NCBI RefSeq assembly: GCF_900099675.1
Contig: NZ_FNDQ01000025.1
Location: 1 to 35,941, forward strand
Direction of reading: 5' to 3'
DNA from: Myroides phaeus
GTDB taxonomy: Bacteria > Bacteroidota > Bacteroidia > Flavobacteriales > Flavobacteriaceae
DNA length: 35,941 nt
Part shown: piece by piece, positions 25,483-32,817 of the stretch
Numbering within the stretch: position 1 is the stretch's first letter
How the letters are laid out: each line of letters opens with the position of its first letter
Translations under genes and position numbers: made by a program
The notes under the pieces: generated by a model
The model's input: the letters and a program-made list of their open reading frames with translations, nothing else
The model's database searches: none
Told to the model about the DNA's origin: nothing

Positions 25483-26310
25483 ATGATAAAAATTGGTGAT
25501 GATAATACGTTAAAGATTGCACGTGAAACAAGTGTAGGTCTTTATTTGACAGATGGTGAAAAGGATGTCTTGTTACCTAATAAGTACGTACCCAAGAAAT
25601 ATGAAATAGGGGACGAACTTATTGTTTTTGTTTATTTAGATCAAGAAGAACGACCAGTAGCTACAACTTTAGAGCCCTATATATATTTGAATGAGTTTGC
25701 TTTATTAAAAGTAAACTATATCAACGATTTTGGAGCTTTTATGGATATGGGATTAGAGAAAGATCTTTTTGTTCCATTTAGAGAGCAAGCTCGTCCAATG
25801 AAAGAAGGTAATAGATATTTAATTTATATGTACTTAGACGAGAAAACAAATCGTTTAGTAGGGTCAAGTAAATTAAGACAGTTTGTAGATAACAAAGAAA
25901 TTACTGTCCAGGAAGGAGAAGAAGTAGAATTAGTTGTATCTCACATTACAGATTTAGGAATTAATGTAATCATTAACGAGAAGCATGCAGGACTAATGTA
26001 CAAGAATGAGGTTTTTGAAGAAATGAGAACCGGAGATCGTATTATTGGTTATATTAAATCTATTCGCCCTGATGGAAAAATAGATGTAACGAGAACAAAA
26101 GTAGGGTTTGAGGGAGTACTTGATAGTGCAACACAAATTCTAAAAGAATTAGAAAGTAATAATGGCTTTTTAGGACTGACAGATGCAAGTCACCCAGAAG
26201 ATATTAAAACTGTTTTAAACATGAGTAAAAAGACATTTAAAAAAGCTGTAGGTACTTTATATAAACAACAACAAATTGAAATAAAGGAAAACGGTATTTT
26301 TTTAAAATAA
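25483..26310 (+). CDS. CvfB-like S1-domain RNA-binding protein
   Basis: This 275-residue protein shows the CvfB/YitL layout: several S1-like OB folds followed by a winged helix. The first OB region (about 1-60) has VGLYLTDGEKDVLLPNKYVP. The second (about 70-130) has VNYINDFGAFMDMGLEKDLFVPFREQ, here split as VNYINDFGAFMDMG and LEKDLFVPFREQA. A third covers EGEEVELVVSHITDLGINV to IKSIRPDGKIDVT. The C-terminal helix-turn (MSKKTFKKAVGTLYKQQQIEI) is the winged-helix part. Relatives bind RNA and affect virulence-gene expression in Staphylococcus; the role in flavobacteria is not known. It follows dnaX by 31 bases without a terminator, so it may be co-transcribed. A terminator closes the unit. Confidence 0.9.
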   Translation: MIKIGDDNTLKIARETSVGLYLTDGEKDVLLPNKYVPKKYEIGDELIVFVYLDQEERPVATTLEPYIYLNEFALLKVNYINDFGAFMDMGLEKDLFVPFREQARPMKEGNRYLIYMYLDEKTNRLVGSSKLRQFVDNKEITVQEGEEVELVVSHITDLGINVIINEKHAGLMYKNEVFEEMRTGDRIIGYIKSIRPDGKIDVTRTKVGFEGVLDSATQILKELESNNGFLGLTDASHPEDIKTVLNMSKKTFKKAVGTLYKQQQIEIKENGIFLK

Positions 26311-26340
26311 TGCATGAATAAATAAATTATATTTGAATGG

Positions 26341-26368
26341 AGGCTCGGAGTAATCTGGGCCTTTTTTT
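26341..26368 (+). terminator. Terminator after the CvfB-like gene
   Basis: A nine-pair stem AGGCTCGGA / TCTGGGCCT (two or three G-U pairs) with loop GTAA is followed by seven T. Confidence 0.8.
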
Positions 26369-26638
26369 ATGGGATAAAATATTTAAAGAAATAGAATAGT
26401 TTGGGAATTTATACATTTTGTTGGTATAGAGTAGATTTCTATTTAAAATCAAGTGTTGATGTGATTATAAAAGTTTATATAACGATTTTTAAAAATAAGA
26501 TAGCGTCTGTTTTTTAGATTTTTATAGCCTTTATCTAAAACTATAAAATGAAAAATTAGTTAGCTTGAATATATAATAGTTCTGATGGTTAAAGAACAAG
26601 AATAAGTTGTTTATAAAAAATACAACTAAAGTTATAGG

Positions 26639-26672
26639 TTGAATATATATACTCACTCAATAAATACCTTTG
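26639..26672 (+). promoter_or_regulatory. Candidate promoter (TTG-N23-TACCTTTG)
   Basis: TTG at 26639-26641 and an exact -7 box TACCTTTG at 26665-26672, slightly longer spacing than ideal. It would place the start about 140 bases upstream of the WYL gene. Confidence 0.4.
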
Positions 26673-26710
26673 TTCACCCAAAAAAAAGATTAATTATTAG
26701 TTGACTATAA

Positions 26711-26718
26711 TATCTTTG
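26711..26718 (+). promoter_or_regulatory. Second -7 box (TATCTTTG) before the WYL gene
   Basis: An exact TAnnTTTG match lies 99 bases before the ATG. No TTG at proper spacing was found, so this may be an alternative start for the same gene. Confidence 0.4.
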
Positions 26719-26817
26719 TGTCCCAATTATAAGTGCGTTAATTATAATATTTATTTGGTAATAATATTTTATGTGATAAAAAACGCAATGAATAAAAGTA
26801 TAATAATTGGATAAGCA

Positions 26818-27693
26818 ATGAAAAAGCTCCGCTACTATTTTTTAGTATTAAACTATTTAAAACAAAACCAGTTTCCTTCACGTGAATTATTATTAGATTA
26901 TCTAAAAGAATTTGATATTGATATTAGTGAGCGAACTTTATACAGAGCTTTAAAAGAGCTAAAATCAGAGTTTGGTATTTTTATTAAGTTAGATACAAAG
27001 AAAAAAGGTTATTATATTGCAGAGGATGCAGAAGATAATGCTAATACTGTTCTTACTTATTTGAAAGGAATAGTAACAGCAGATATACTAAATTCAGCAA
27101 ATAAATCTAAGTTTGAACTATCTCATTTTATAGATCGTGAAACTAAAGGTAGTTTAGTGTCAATTGATTGCTTTCGTATTTTCTTTAAAGCCATGACTTC
27201 TTTTCGTAAGATATCATTCAAATATGATAATCAAGTTAAAGTTATCACATTATCTCCTCTTTTTTTTAAACAATATAGAGGTCACTGGTATGTTATTGGG
27301 TATGAAGGGAAAGACTTAATTTCATTTGAATTAAATAAAACATCTGAGGCAATAATCTTGAAAGATAAGTTTAAGGCAAATGGAGGCTTGATTAAGGATA
27401 CGTACAAAGAGATAGTAGGATTTGATTATACGGATTCTGATTTAGAGCAAGTTGTATTGTCATTGTGTACTAGTCAAGAAAGTAGTATTCGTAAATCACC
27501 CTTACACTGCTCTCAAACTTTAAATAATTGTGCAGAAGATGGGCGATTATTAGTAACTTTACGCGTTCGACCAAATAATGAATTGAAAAAAGAAATTTTA
27601 AAGTATGGTAAATTCGTGAAAGTTGTTCATCCAGAGCATTTAAAACACGATATAATAAGTGAATTACGTTCTGCATTAGAATTAAATGCATAA
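26818..27693 (+). CDS. WYL-domain transcriptional regulator
   Basis: This 291-residue protein has an N-terminal winged helix-turn-helix (about 5-68; a segment with SRELLLDYLKEF and ISERTLYRALKEL) and a WYL ligand-sensing domain (about 115-185). The WYL core is RGHWYVIGYEGKDLISFELNK with W157-Y158-V159; the Trp-Tyr pair is present and Leu is replaced by Val. A C-terminal extension (about 205-290) matches the WCX region. Such proteins are DNA-binding repressors or activators that respond to nucleic-acid-derived or other small ligands, often near phage defence or DNA repair genes, but no such genes are here. A long AT-rich 5' region with nested inverted repeats may be its own operator. The next gene is convergent. 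Confidence 0.9.
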   Translation: MKKLRYYFLVLNYLKQNQFPSRELLLDYLKEFDIDISERTLYRALKELKSEFGIFIKLDTKKKGYYIAEDAEDNANTVLTYLKGIVTADILNSANKSKFELSHFIDRETKGSLVSIDCFRIFFKAMTSFRKISFKYDNQVKVITLSPLFFKQYRGHWYVIGYEGKDLISFELNKTSEAIILKDKFKANGGLIKDTYKEIVGFDYTDSDLEQVVLSLCTSQESSIRKSPLHCSQTLNNCAEDGRLLVTLRVRPNNELKKEILKYGKFVKVVHPEHLKHDIISELRSALELNA

Positions 27694-27800
27694 GATATAA
27701 AGACACATTGATTGGGGAATTAATGTATGTTGTATTTGTAGGTATATATAAGGCGTTAGTCTAAATATAAAACAAGTATAGCGGTTAGTTTGTTTCTAAA

Positions 27801-27830
27801 AAAAATAGCAGGTGGGGGCCTGCTATTTTT
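27801..27830. terminator. Bidirectional terminator
   Basis: A perfect 12-bp stem (27801-27812 with 27819-27830) and a six-base G-rich loop separate the convergent WYL and histidine kinase genes. A and T tracts lie on both sides. Confidence 0.92.
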
Positions 27831-27853
27831 ATTTTATATCTAAGTGAAAATTA

Positions 27854-29212
27854 TTAGTTATGCCTTGGTATATTAATGTAGACTGTTGTTCCAGAGTGTA
27901 ATTCAGATATAATTTGAAGTTTACCAATATGAAGTTTGATAATCTTAAATGCGAGTGATAGTCCTAGTCCTGTTCCTTCTATAGCAAAAGCATTGTTCGA
28001 CCTAAAGAATGGGATAGTTAGTTTTTCAATATCTTCTTTTTTAACCCCAATACCTCTATCTTTTACAATAATTAAAATATCGTTCTTTTCTATTTTAAGA
28101 GTGATATCAATTAATTGGTTATGAGAAAACTTTTTTGCATTAAATATTATATTAGATAGTGCTAATTCAAGTAGTGTCGCATTACCTTTAAAGTATAATT
28201 TTTGTAGATCTTCTTTGTTTTCTATTATTAGATTAAAATTTAAACTTGGTTTTAATGATAAAAATTGATCTAACATAGACCACCAAAACTCTTCAAATTT
28301 AGTTATTTCCAAAGGATATGCTGTGCTATCAAGTTTTGATAAAGTTAATAGGTTGTTTATCATTTGGTCCATATGTAGTGCTTCATTAATAACTTGATGT
28401 AAAACTTTGATATATTCTTCATTTGTACGGGTATTCATCAAGGCTATTTCAGCATTACCTAATAAGGATGCAATAGGTGTTTTAAGTTCGTGTGAAGCAT
28501 GGGCAATAAATGCTTGTTGATTATCAAATGATTCTTGTAAATGATGAAATAAGTTATTTATAGTCTCACTTAATATTTGTATTTCATCTTTTGGCATTCC
28601 TGCTAATGAAATAGGTTTAAATAAATTAGGCAATTTTTTTTGTTGTATATGTTTGTTGATTCGTATAATTGGACGAAGGAAATAGCCAGCAAAATACCTT
28701 GATAACCAGAATGTAATAAGTAAAGCGATTAGCAATGAAGTAAACATTACTGTTCGTAATTGGCTTAAGGCTGCTATTCCTGTTTCGTTAGTAGCTTTAG
28801 CCATAACTATGAAGTCTCCTGAGTTGTCATTGTAAAATATTCCTACAACCTGTTGTTCATTTTTTTTAAAGTAAACTTTATTTTTTTCAATAACTTGATT
28901 TAATATTTCTTTGTCCCATTTTACGTTACCTTCATCAATAAACATAGGTTCAAATTCTGTGGTATAAATTCGGATAGTTTCGTGTGGTAATGTGCGTGGA
29001 AAATTGCGAAGTACTTCTGCAAATTCTGTTGGTGTAAAATTGTCTTCAGCTAAGTAGTTATCCCCAACAGTAAAAGCTCTATTTTCTAATTGCTTATAAA
29101 ACTCATTTTTCCAATGTGAATTCACTAAGATATATACAGTAACAAGAACACAAGACAATAAGATGGTGAATAGTCCTGAAAATTGAAGAGAGAGTCTATC
29201 GCGTATTTTCAT
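27854..29212 (-). CDS. Orphan two-component sensor histidine kinase
   Basis: This 452-residue inner-membrane sensor kinase has a first helix at about 11-31, a periplasmic sensor region of about 120 residues, and a second helix at about 156-178. A HAMP-like linker is likely (RPIIRINKHIQ). The DHp domain has H241 in HASHELKTP, the phospho-accepting His. The ATP domain has N354 and N358 in ALSNIIFNAKKFS, D385-R-G-I-G in DRGIGV, and a G2 box EGTGLGLSL (412-420). All catalytic boxes are intact. Its signal is unknown. No response-regulator gene is adjacent, which is unusual for a kinase of this class and suggests a remote or lost partner. A possible minus-strand -7 box (TAGTTTTG) lies at 29321-29328. 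Confidence 0.93.
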   Translation of the reverse strand: MKIRDRLSLQFSGLFTILLSCVLVTVYILVNSHWKNEFYKQLENRAFTVGDNYLAEDNFTPTEFAEVLRNFPRTLPHETIRIYTTEFEPMFIDEGNVKWDKEILNQVIEKNKVYFKKNEQQVVGIFYNDNSGDFIVMAKATNETGIAALSQLRTVMFTSLLIALLITFWLSRYFAGYFLRPIIRINKHIQQKKLPNLFKPISLAGMPKDEIQILSETINNLFHHLQESFDNQQAFIAHASHELKTPIASLLGNAEIALMNTRTNEEYIKVLHQVINEALHMDQMINNLLTLSKLDSTAYPLEITKFEEFWWSMLDQFLSLKPSLNFNLIIENKEDLQKLYFKGNATLLELALSNIIFNAKKFSHNQLIDITLKIEKNDILIIVKDRGIGVKKEDIEKLTIPFFRSNNAFAIEGTGLGLSLAFKIIKLHIGKLQIISELHSGTTVYINIPRHN

Positions 29213-29539
29213 TTTTTATAGAATAAGTTTCTATTTTATTAAGTAATACTTGGTTTAATTACTTGTTTTGTAATTCTTTGAAGTGATAAGTCAATATCAA
29301 TCTATCTTTATTGAGTAATCCAAAACTAAGCCAGCTATGTATGTAAAATAGAATATTAGAGTAATTTAATCTATAGTTAGAGAATGATAAGAAGTGACAG
29401 GGGGTACAATAAATAATTGTTTTAGGTTTCCGTATAGAGTGAAAATAGACTCTAATATTATTAAATTGTTATGTTTTATGTATTTATAGTTTAATGGCTC
29501 ATAATTCATTAAATTTATTATAATCAAATCATAGAAATT
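29213..29539. other. Divergent intergenic region
   Basis: These 327 bases hold no ORF that I can support. The only signal is CAAAACTA at 29321-29328, an exact -7 box for the minus strand (TAGTTTTG), about 110 bases from the kinase start. No clear promoter for the plus-strand gene at 29540 is seen. Confidence 0.4.
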
Positions 29540-30034
29540 ATGGATGTTTTATGTCGAAGTCAATTTTTTATAGATTTAGGAATTGATGTTTTAAACAGTA
29601 AGCATATAGTACAATTGCAGAGAGAGTATAACTTTTCAGAAGATTGCTATAGGTACTTGTTGGCAAATGAAAGCTTAAGTAATGTATTGGATTTATGTGA
29701 TATAGGTTCACATAGAGAACAAGTAGTATTTTGTAATTCTACTATTATAGAAATAAATGAAGAAAGTATATTTTCACCATATGTTTTTTTCTTTGCAAGA
29801 GAAGGAATGTTGTTAATTGGTGAAGTTTTAGTTGGGGAACATAAAGGAGAGATAGTGTCTATTGTAGAGGATCTTTATTGTGATATAGATAGTCTTGAGG
29901 AATTATTAGAAGATTTAAATATAAGTATTACGTATGCTTTTAACGATGAAAATAGAATTATAAAAGAATTAATGAAGCCTTCTTTACAAGTCTTTACATT
30001 GTTAGAAAAGTCGTTTGAAAAATTTATAAAATAA
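29540..30034 (+). CDS. Hypothetical protein (164 residues)
   Basis: This soluble, acidic protein shows no signal peptide and no membrane segment. It is rich in Glu and Asp near the middle and C-terminus (ESIFSPYVFFFAREG, IVEDLYCDIDSLEELLEDL). The order of a short helical start (REYNFSEDCYRYLLANES), a strand with a D/E-rich turn (CNSTIIEINEES) and then a hydrophobic strand is vaguely like a SUKH (SMI1/KNR4) fold, but the similarity is too weak for a family call. The start is the ATG at 29540; no ribosome-binding site is visible. It is transcribed away from the orphan kinase and followed by its own terminator. The function is unknown. Confidence 0.7.
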   Translation: MDVLCRSQFFIDLGIDVLNSKHIVQLQREYNFSEDCYRYLLANESLSNVLDLCDIGSHREQVVFCNSTIIEINEESIFSPYVFFFAREGMLLIGEVLVGEHKGEIVSIVEDLYCDIDSLEELLEDLNISITYAFNDENRIIKELMKPSLQVFTLLEKSFEKFIK

Positions 30035-30065
30035 AAAATAAAGCTTGTTGTTTTTTTGTTTGCTA

Positions 30066-30100
30066 GAGGATTAGTTCGCTATAACTAATCCTCGTTTTTT
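30066..30100 (+). terminator. Terminator after the 164-residue gene
   Basis: A perfect 11-bp stem (GAGGATTAGTT with AACTAATCCTC) and a six-base loop are followed by GTTTTTT. Confidence 0.93.
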
Positions 30101-30254
30101 ATACATAGCTATTTAAAAGAAGATACTTTAGATGGCAGTAGAATATATTGGTATATCATTGGTTTTTTTGTAATTTTCGGCCAACATATTTAACAATGTT
30201 AAAAGTCGTTTTTAATTAAAGAAAGTAAAGCTGTATTATCGGCTAAATTGACAG

Positions 30255-31430
30255 ATGAAGAAAAATAAAATAAGAATTCAACAATCAGTAATGACTTTTT
30301 TAAGCATACTTTTCTTGGTGTGGGTAGGCTATTACGGTATGAATAAAGGCGAAACGACTACTGAAATTGTAGAAAAAAAAGAGATAGATAAAGTTGTTGA
30401 TAAAGAAGATGTAGCTACTGCTGATCAATTAGAAGGAGAGATGATGGAAATAGTAGAAGAGGTTTCTTTAGATGCTGTTTCAACCACTAAATTGACAACA
30501 AAGTATCATACTTATGCAAAAGAGTATGATGCAAAAGTAAAAATTACTGAGTCAAGAATTGAGAAATTGGCTAAAAAAGGACGTATTGTTACAGTATTTG
30601 TTAGAGATGGACAAGTAGTAACTGCAGGTCAACCAATTGTAGGAATAGAGGTTGAAAATACAGCAGTTTTAAGTGAGTCAGAATTAAAAAAAGAACTGAG
30701 AAAATTTGAATCATTAAAGTCTAAATTAGAAAGTGCTCAGACCAAAATTACTAAGGCAGAAAATAAGGATTCGAGCGCACAAGCAAAACAGCAAAATAAA
30801 TATGATGATATATTAAAAGAATATCAAGAAGTTGAGAGTAAAATTGCTTCAGGTCAAAATAAATTTGAACGGATTGTAATACGAGCAGCAAAATCAGGTG
30901 TTGTTAAGAACTTATCTTTGAAAATGGGAGATGATATTACAAGTAATAGTTCTTTATTTAAAATAGTCTCTTATGATGTTTATTTTGATTTAAATGCAAC
31001 TGATTTAGAGCAATGGAAGTTAGCCGCGGATAATGCGATAGTAAAAGGCTCTTTTGTAGGAAAAGATGGACAAAGTATTCCATTTGATTTGCAAAAAAAT
31101 AGTATCCAAGAAAGAGTGTATATTAAACATTATATGCCTATTTGGGAAAGTTTAAAATTCTTTACTGACGATACAATTGATAATAAAGTGTCATTGGTTG
31201 CTGTTTATAAGGATATAATTGAGGTTTCAAGTAATGCCCTAGGTATTGAATCAGATGGAAGATCATTTGTTTGGGTAGTCAATACTGATAACCATATTAG
31301 TAAAAGGTATGTTTCTCCAATAAAAAAATATGGTTCTGTTGTTTTATTGGCAGATACTTCTTTAAATGGGGTAACAATTGTCGTTAATAATATAGATAGA
31401 CTGTCAGAAGGAAAAGAGATTAATTATTAA
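30255..31430 (+). CDS. Membrane-anchored HlyD/MFP-like adaptor protein
   Basis: This 391-residue protein has one N-terminal membrane segment (about 13-30), an acidic linker (about 34-75), and then the halves of a lipoyl-like barrel-sandwich (about 110-133 and 206-235; the second half contains AAKSGVVKNLSLKMGDDI). Between them is a long charged coiled coil (about 140-200, rich in Lys, Glu and Gln). A beta-barrel region follows. This is the HlyD/MFP adaptor layout, with the body in the periplasm. No inner-membrane pump, ABC protein or outer-membrane channel is adjacent, so its partner is unknown. The frame ends inside its own terminator hairpin. A TTAACA-A-TGTTAA palindrome at 30190-30202, in the upstream gap, could be an operator. 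Confidence 0.8.
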   Translation: MKKNKIRIQQSVMTFLSILFLVWVGYYGMNKGETTTEIVEKKEIDKVVDKEDVATADQLEGEMMEIVEEVSLDAVSTTKLTTKYHTYAKEYDAKVKITESRIEKLAKKGRIVTVFVRDGQVVTAGQPIVGIEVENTAVLSESELKKELRKFESLKSKLESAQTKITKAENKDSSAQAKQQNKYDDILKEYQEVESKIASGQNKFERIVIRAAKSGVVKNLSLKMGDDITSNSSLFKIVSYDVYFDLNATDLEQWKLAADNAIVKGSFVGKDGQSIPFDLQKNSIQERVYIKHYMPIWESLKFFTDDTIDNKVSLVAVYKDIIEVSSNALGIESDGRSFVWVVNTDNHISKRYVSPIKKYGSVVLLADTSLNGVTIVVNNIDRLSEGKEINY

Positions 31431-31440
31431 TCTCTTTTTT
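31412..31440 (+). terminator. Terminator overlapping the adaptor stop codon
   Basis: A 12-bp stem (31412-31423 with 31427-31438) and a three-base loop are followed by a T run. The 3' arm contains the TAA stop at 31428-31430, so translation must run into the hairpin. Confidence 0.85.
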
Positions 31441-31628
31441 TATTTTTAAATTAACCCTAAAGATTAGTCGTAAATAGTGACTTTACTTAGAGGTAAAAAG
31501 GAAAAAACAATAGTTTAACTATGTATTAGTTTTTTTTTGTTAGATTAAAAGCACTTATAAGTTTAAAAATCAAGATGTTTAAAAGGGGGGTAATGACTTT
31601 TGTTAGGAATTTTTGAAACTAAAACGCG

Positions 31629-31636
31629 TAGTTTTG
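31629..31636 (+). promoter_or_regulatory. -7 box for the Crp/Fnr-like gene (TAGTTTTG)
   Basis: An exact TAnnTTTG match lies 29 bases before the ATG. TTTG motifs at 31612-31615 and 31599-31602 are at spacings 13 and 26, so neither is an ideal -33. Confidence 0.5.
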
Positions 31637-31665
31637 TGGTAATATAATCAATAATTCTTGAAAAA

Positions 31666-32235
31666 ATGATAATAGACGACTTGTTAAATAGATTGGACTT
31701 AAAAGATATTAATTTAACTGTTGGAGACAGATTATTGTTTGAGGGATATTTCAAATCAGTTAAAGTCAAGAAAGGAGATTTTCTTGTAAAGGAGGGAGAA
31801 ATAGAACACAATATATATTTTGTAAATGAAGGAATACTTCGTTGTTGGATAAATGACAAGCATGAACGTGAGAAAACATTCTGGTTTTGTATGCCACATA
31901 CTTTTTCATTATCTAATTTATCGTTTACATTGCAAAAGCCATGTGATTTTAATGTTCAAGCAGTAACAGACTGTGAATTATTTATGATTACACAGCACGA
32001 TGTAAATGAACTATATGAGATTTCTCCACAAATGCATCGTGTTATGAATATATTTACGGGAGAGTTGTTGAACTTTATGTTGCAACGAAAAGTTGACTTA
32101 CTTAAGTTAACGTCTAAAGAATATTATGATGCTTTACTGGAACGTTACCAAGATTGTATGAAAGATATATCACCTGAAGATTTAGCATCATATTTATGTA
32201 TTTCGGAAGAAGAAATGAGTAAGATTCACAAATAA
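31666..32235 (+). CDS. Crp/Fnr-like regulator with cyclic-nucleotide-binding fold
   Basis: This 189-residue protein has an N-terminal cupin-like effector domain (about 20-125; VKKGDFLVKEGEIEHNIYFVNEGILRCW is the typical beta-roll segment, in parts GDFLVKEGEIEHNIYF and NEGILRCW). The C-terminal part holds a short HTH-like region (about 148-189; SPEDLASYLCISEEEMSKIHK). The family usually has basic residues in the recognition helix (for example LSRIR); here the helix reads EEEMSKIHK, so DNA binding may be weak or altered. Members commonly sense oxygen, nitric oxide, redox state or metabolites; the phosphate-binding RxxE-type motif of true cAMP receptors is not obvious. A -7 box precedes it and a terminator follows it; it is likely monocistronic. 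Confidence 0.87.
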   Translation: MIIDDLLNRLDLKDINLTVGDRLLFEGYFKSVKVKKGDFLVKEGEIEHNIYFVNEGILRCWINDKHEREKTFWFCMPHTFSLSNLSFTLQKPCDFNVQAVTDCELFMITQHDVNELYEISPQMHRVMNIFTGELLNFMLQRKVDLLKLTSKEYYDALLERYQDCMKDISPEDLASYLCISEEEMSKIHK

Positions 32236-32276
32236 TCGCTTAGTGAATTAATGTTATTAAAAAGATGTAAGACAGG

Positions 32277-32315
32277 AAAAAGGACCAAATTATTAAGGTA
32301 GTTTGGTTCTTTTTT
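32277..32315 (+). terminator. Terminator after the Crp/Fnr-like gene
   Basis: A stem of about 13 pairs (AAAAAGGACCAAA with TTTGGTTCTTTTT, one G-U) and a 12-base loop are followed by T. Confidence 0.85.
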
Positions 32316-32480
32316 GTTGGTGTAATGTTGATTTTATAAAACTTATTCTTCATTATAAAATAGTGTTTTTTATAACTTTAAAATTTAGAATGATTAAATA
32401 ATAGTCTAAAATAACCTGTAAACCACTGTAAACCCTATATATTTTGGGGTATTAGGTGTTGTTTTTTTCTTGTAAAGACG

Positions 32481-32508
32481 TTGTTTTTAATATTAAATTC
32501 TATTTTTG
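32481..32508 (+). promoter_or_regulatory. Promoter of the histone-like gene (TTG-N17-TATTTTTG)
   Basis: TTG at 32481-32483 and the exact -7 box TATTTTTG at 32501-32508, 30 bases before the ATG. Spacing is close to the Bacteroidota consensus. Confidence 0.6.
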
Positions 32509-32538
32509 CACCTTTAACTATTAAAAGTAAAAATTACC

Positions 32539-32712
32539 ATGAAAGAATTAATGGAGAAAATCAGCGCAGAGTTTGAAGCATTCACACAAGATGCTAACTT
32601 ACAAATGGAAAATGGAAACAAAGCAGCTGGAACAAGAGCTCGTAAAGCTTCTTTATCTATTGAGAAACTTTTAAAAGAGTTTAGAAAAGCTTCTTTAGAG
32701 GCTTCTAAATAA
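32539..32712 (+). CDS. Histone H1-like basic protein
   Basis: This 57-residue ORF runs from ATG 32539 to TAA 32712. The protein begins MKELMEKISAEFEAFTQDAN, then has KAAGTRARKASLSIEKLL and KEFRKASLEASK, giving a Lys/Arg-rich, helical C-terminal half. I recognise the small histone-H1-like family of flavobacteria, thought to bind DNA non-specifically in the nucleoid. The gene is missing from simple length-based gene lists because it is short, but the upstream promoter, strong downstream terminator and conserved sequence support it. No other protein-coding reading overlaps it. Confidence 0.93.
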   Translation: MKELMEKISAEFEAFTQDANLQMENGNKAAGTRARKASLSIEKLLKEFRKASLEASK

Positions 32713-32720
32713 TAAAACAG

Positions 32721-32756
32721 AAAAACTCCTACTGAAAAGTAGGAGTTTTTGTTTTT
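32721..32756 (+). terminator. Terminator of the histone-like gene
   Basis: A perfect 13-bp stem (AAAAACTCCTACT with AGTAGGAGTTTTT), loop GAAA, and T-rich tail, eight bases after the stop codon. Confidence 0.95.
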
Positions 32757-32770
32757 ATAAAAAGCTTCTA

Positions 32771-32813
32771 AAAAAATAAGGGCTGTAACATAACGTAACA
32801 GCCCTTATTTTTT
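32771..32813 (-). terminator. Terminator of the DEAD-box gene
   Basis: A perfect 16-bp stem (32771-32786 with 32798-32813) and an 11-base loop lie just beyond the helicase stop. The A run at 32771-32776 gives a T tail on the minus strand; it may also act on the plus strand. Confidence 0.92.
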
Positions 32814-32817
32814 TGGG

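Larger units (their letters stand above)
26311..26817. other. AT-rich intergenic region with two -7 boxes
   Basis: These 507 bases hold no convincing ORF. They contain the CvfB-like gene terminator, then AT-rich sequence with two exact TAnnTTTG boxes (26665-26672 TACCTTTG and 26711-26718 TATCTTTG). Before the WYL gene there are nested inverted repeats: CCAATTAT at 26723-26730 with ATAATTGG at 26803-26810, and TGCGTT at 26734-26739 with AACGCA at 26782-26787. Nothing else stands out. Confidence 0.55.
32236..32538. other. Intergenic spacer
   Basis: These 303 bases hold the terminator of the Crp/Fnr-like gene (32277-32315) and the promoter of the histone-like gene (32481-32508). The middle is AT-rich and shows nothing I can name. 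Confidence 0.5.

Noticed and set aside
31563..31859. Minus-strand open frame overlapping the Crp/Fnr-like gene
   Set aside because: It overlaps the promoter and 5' part of a recognisable gene and has no motifs.
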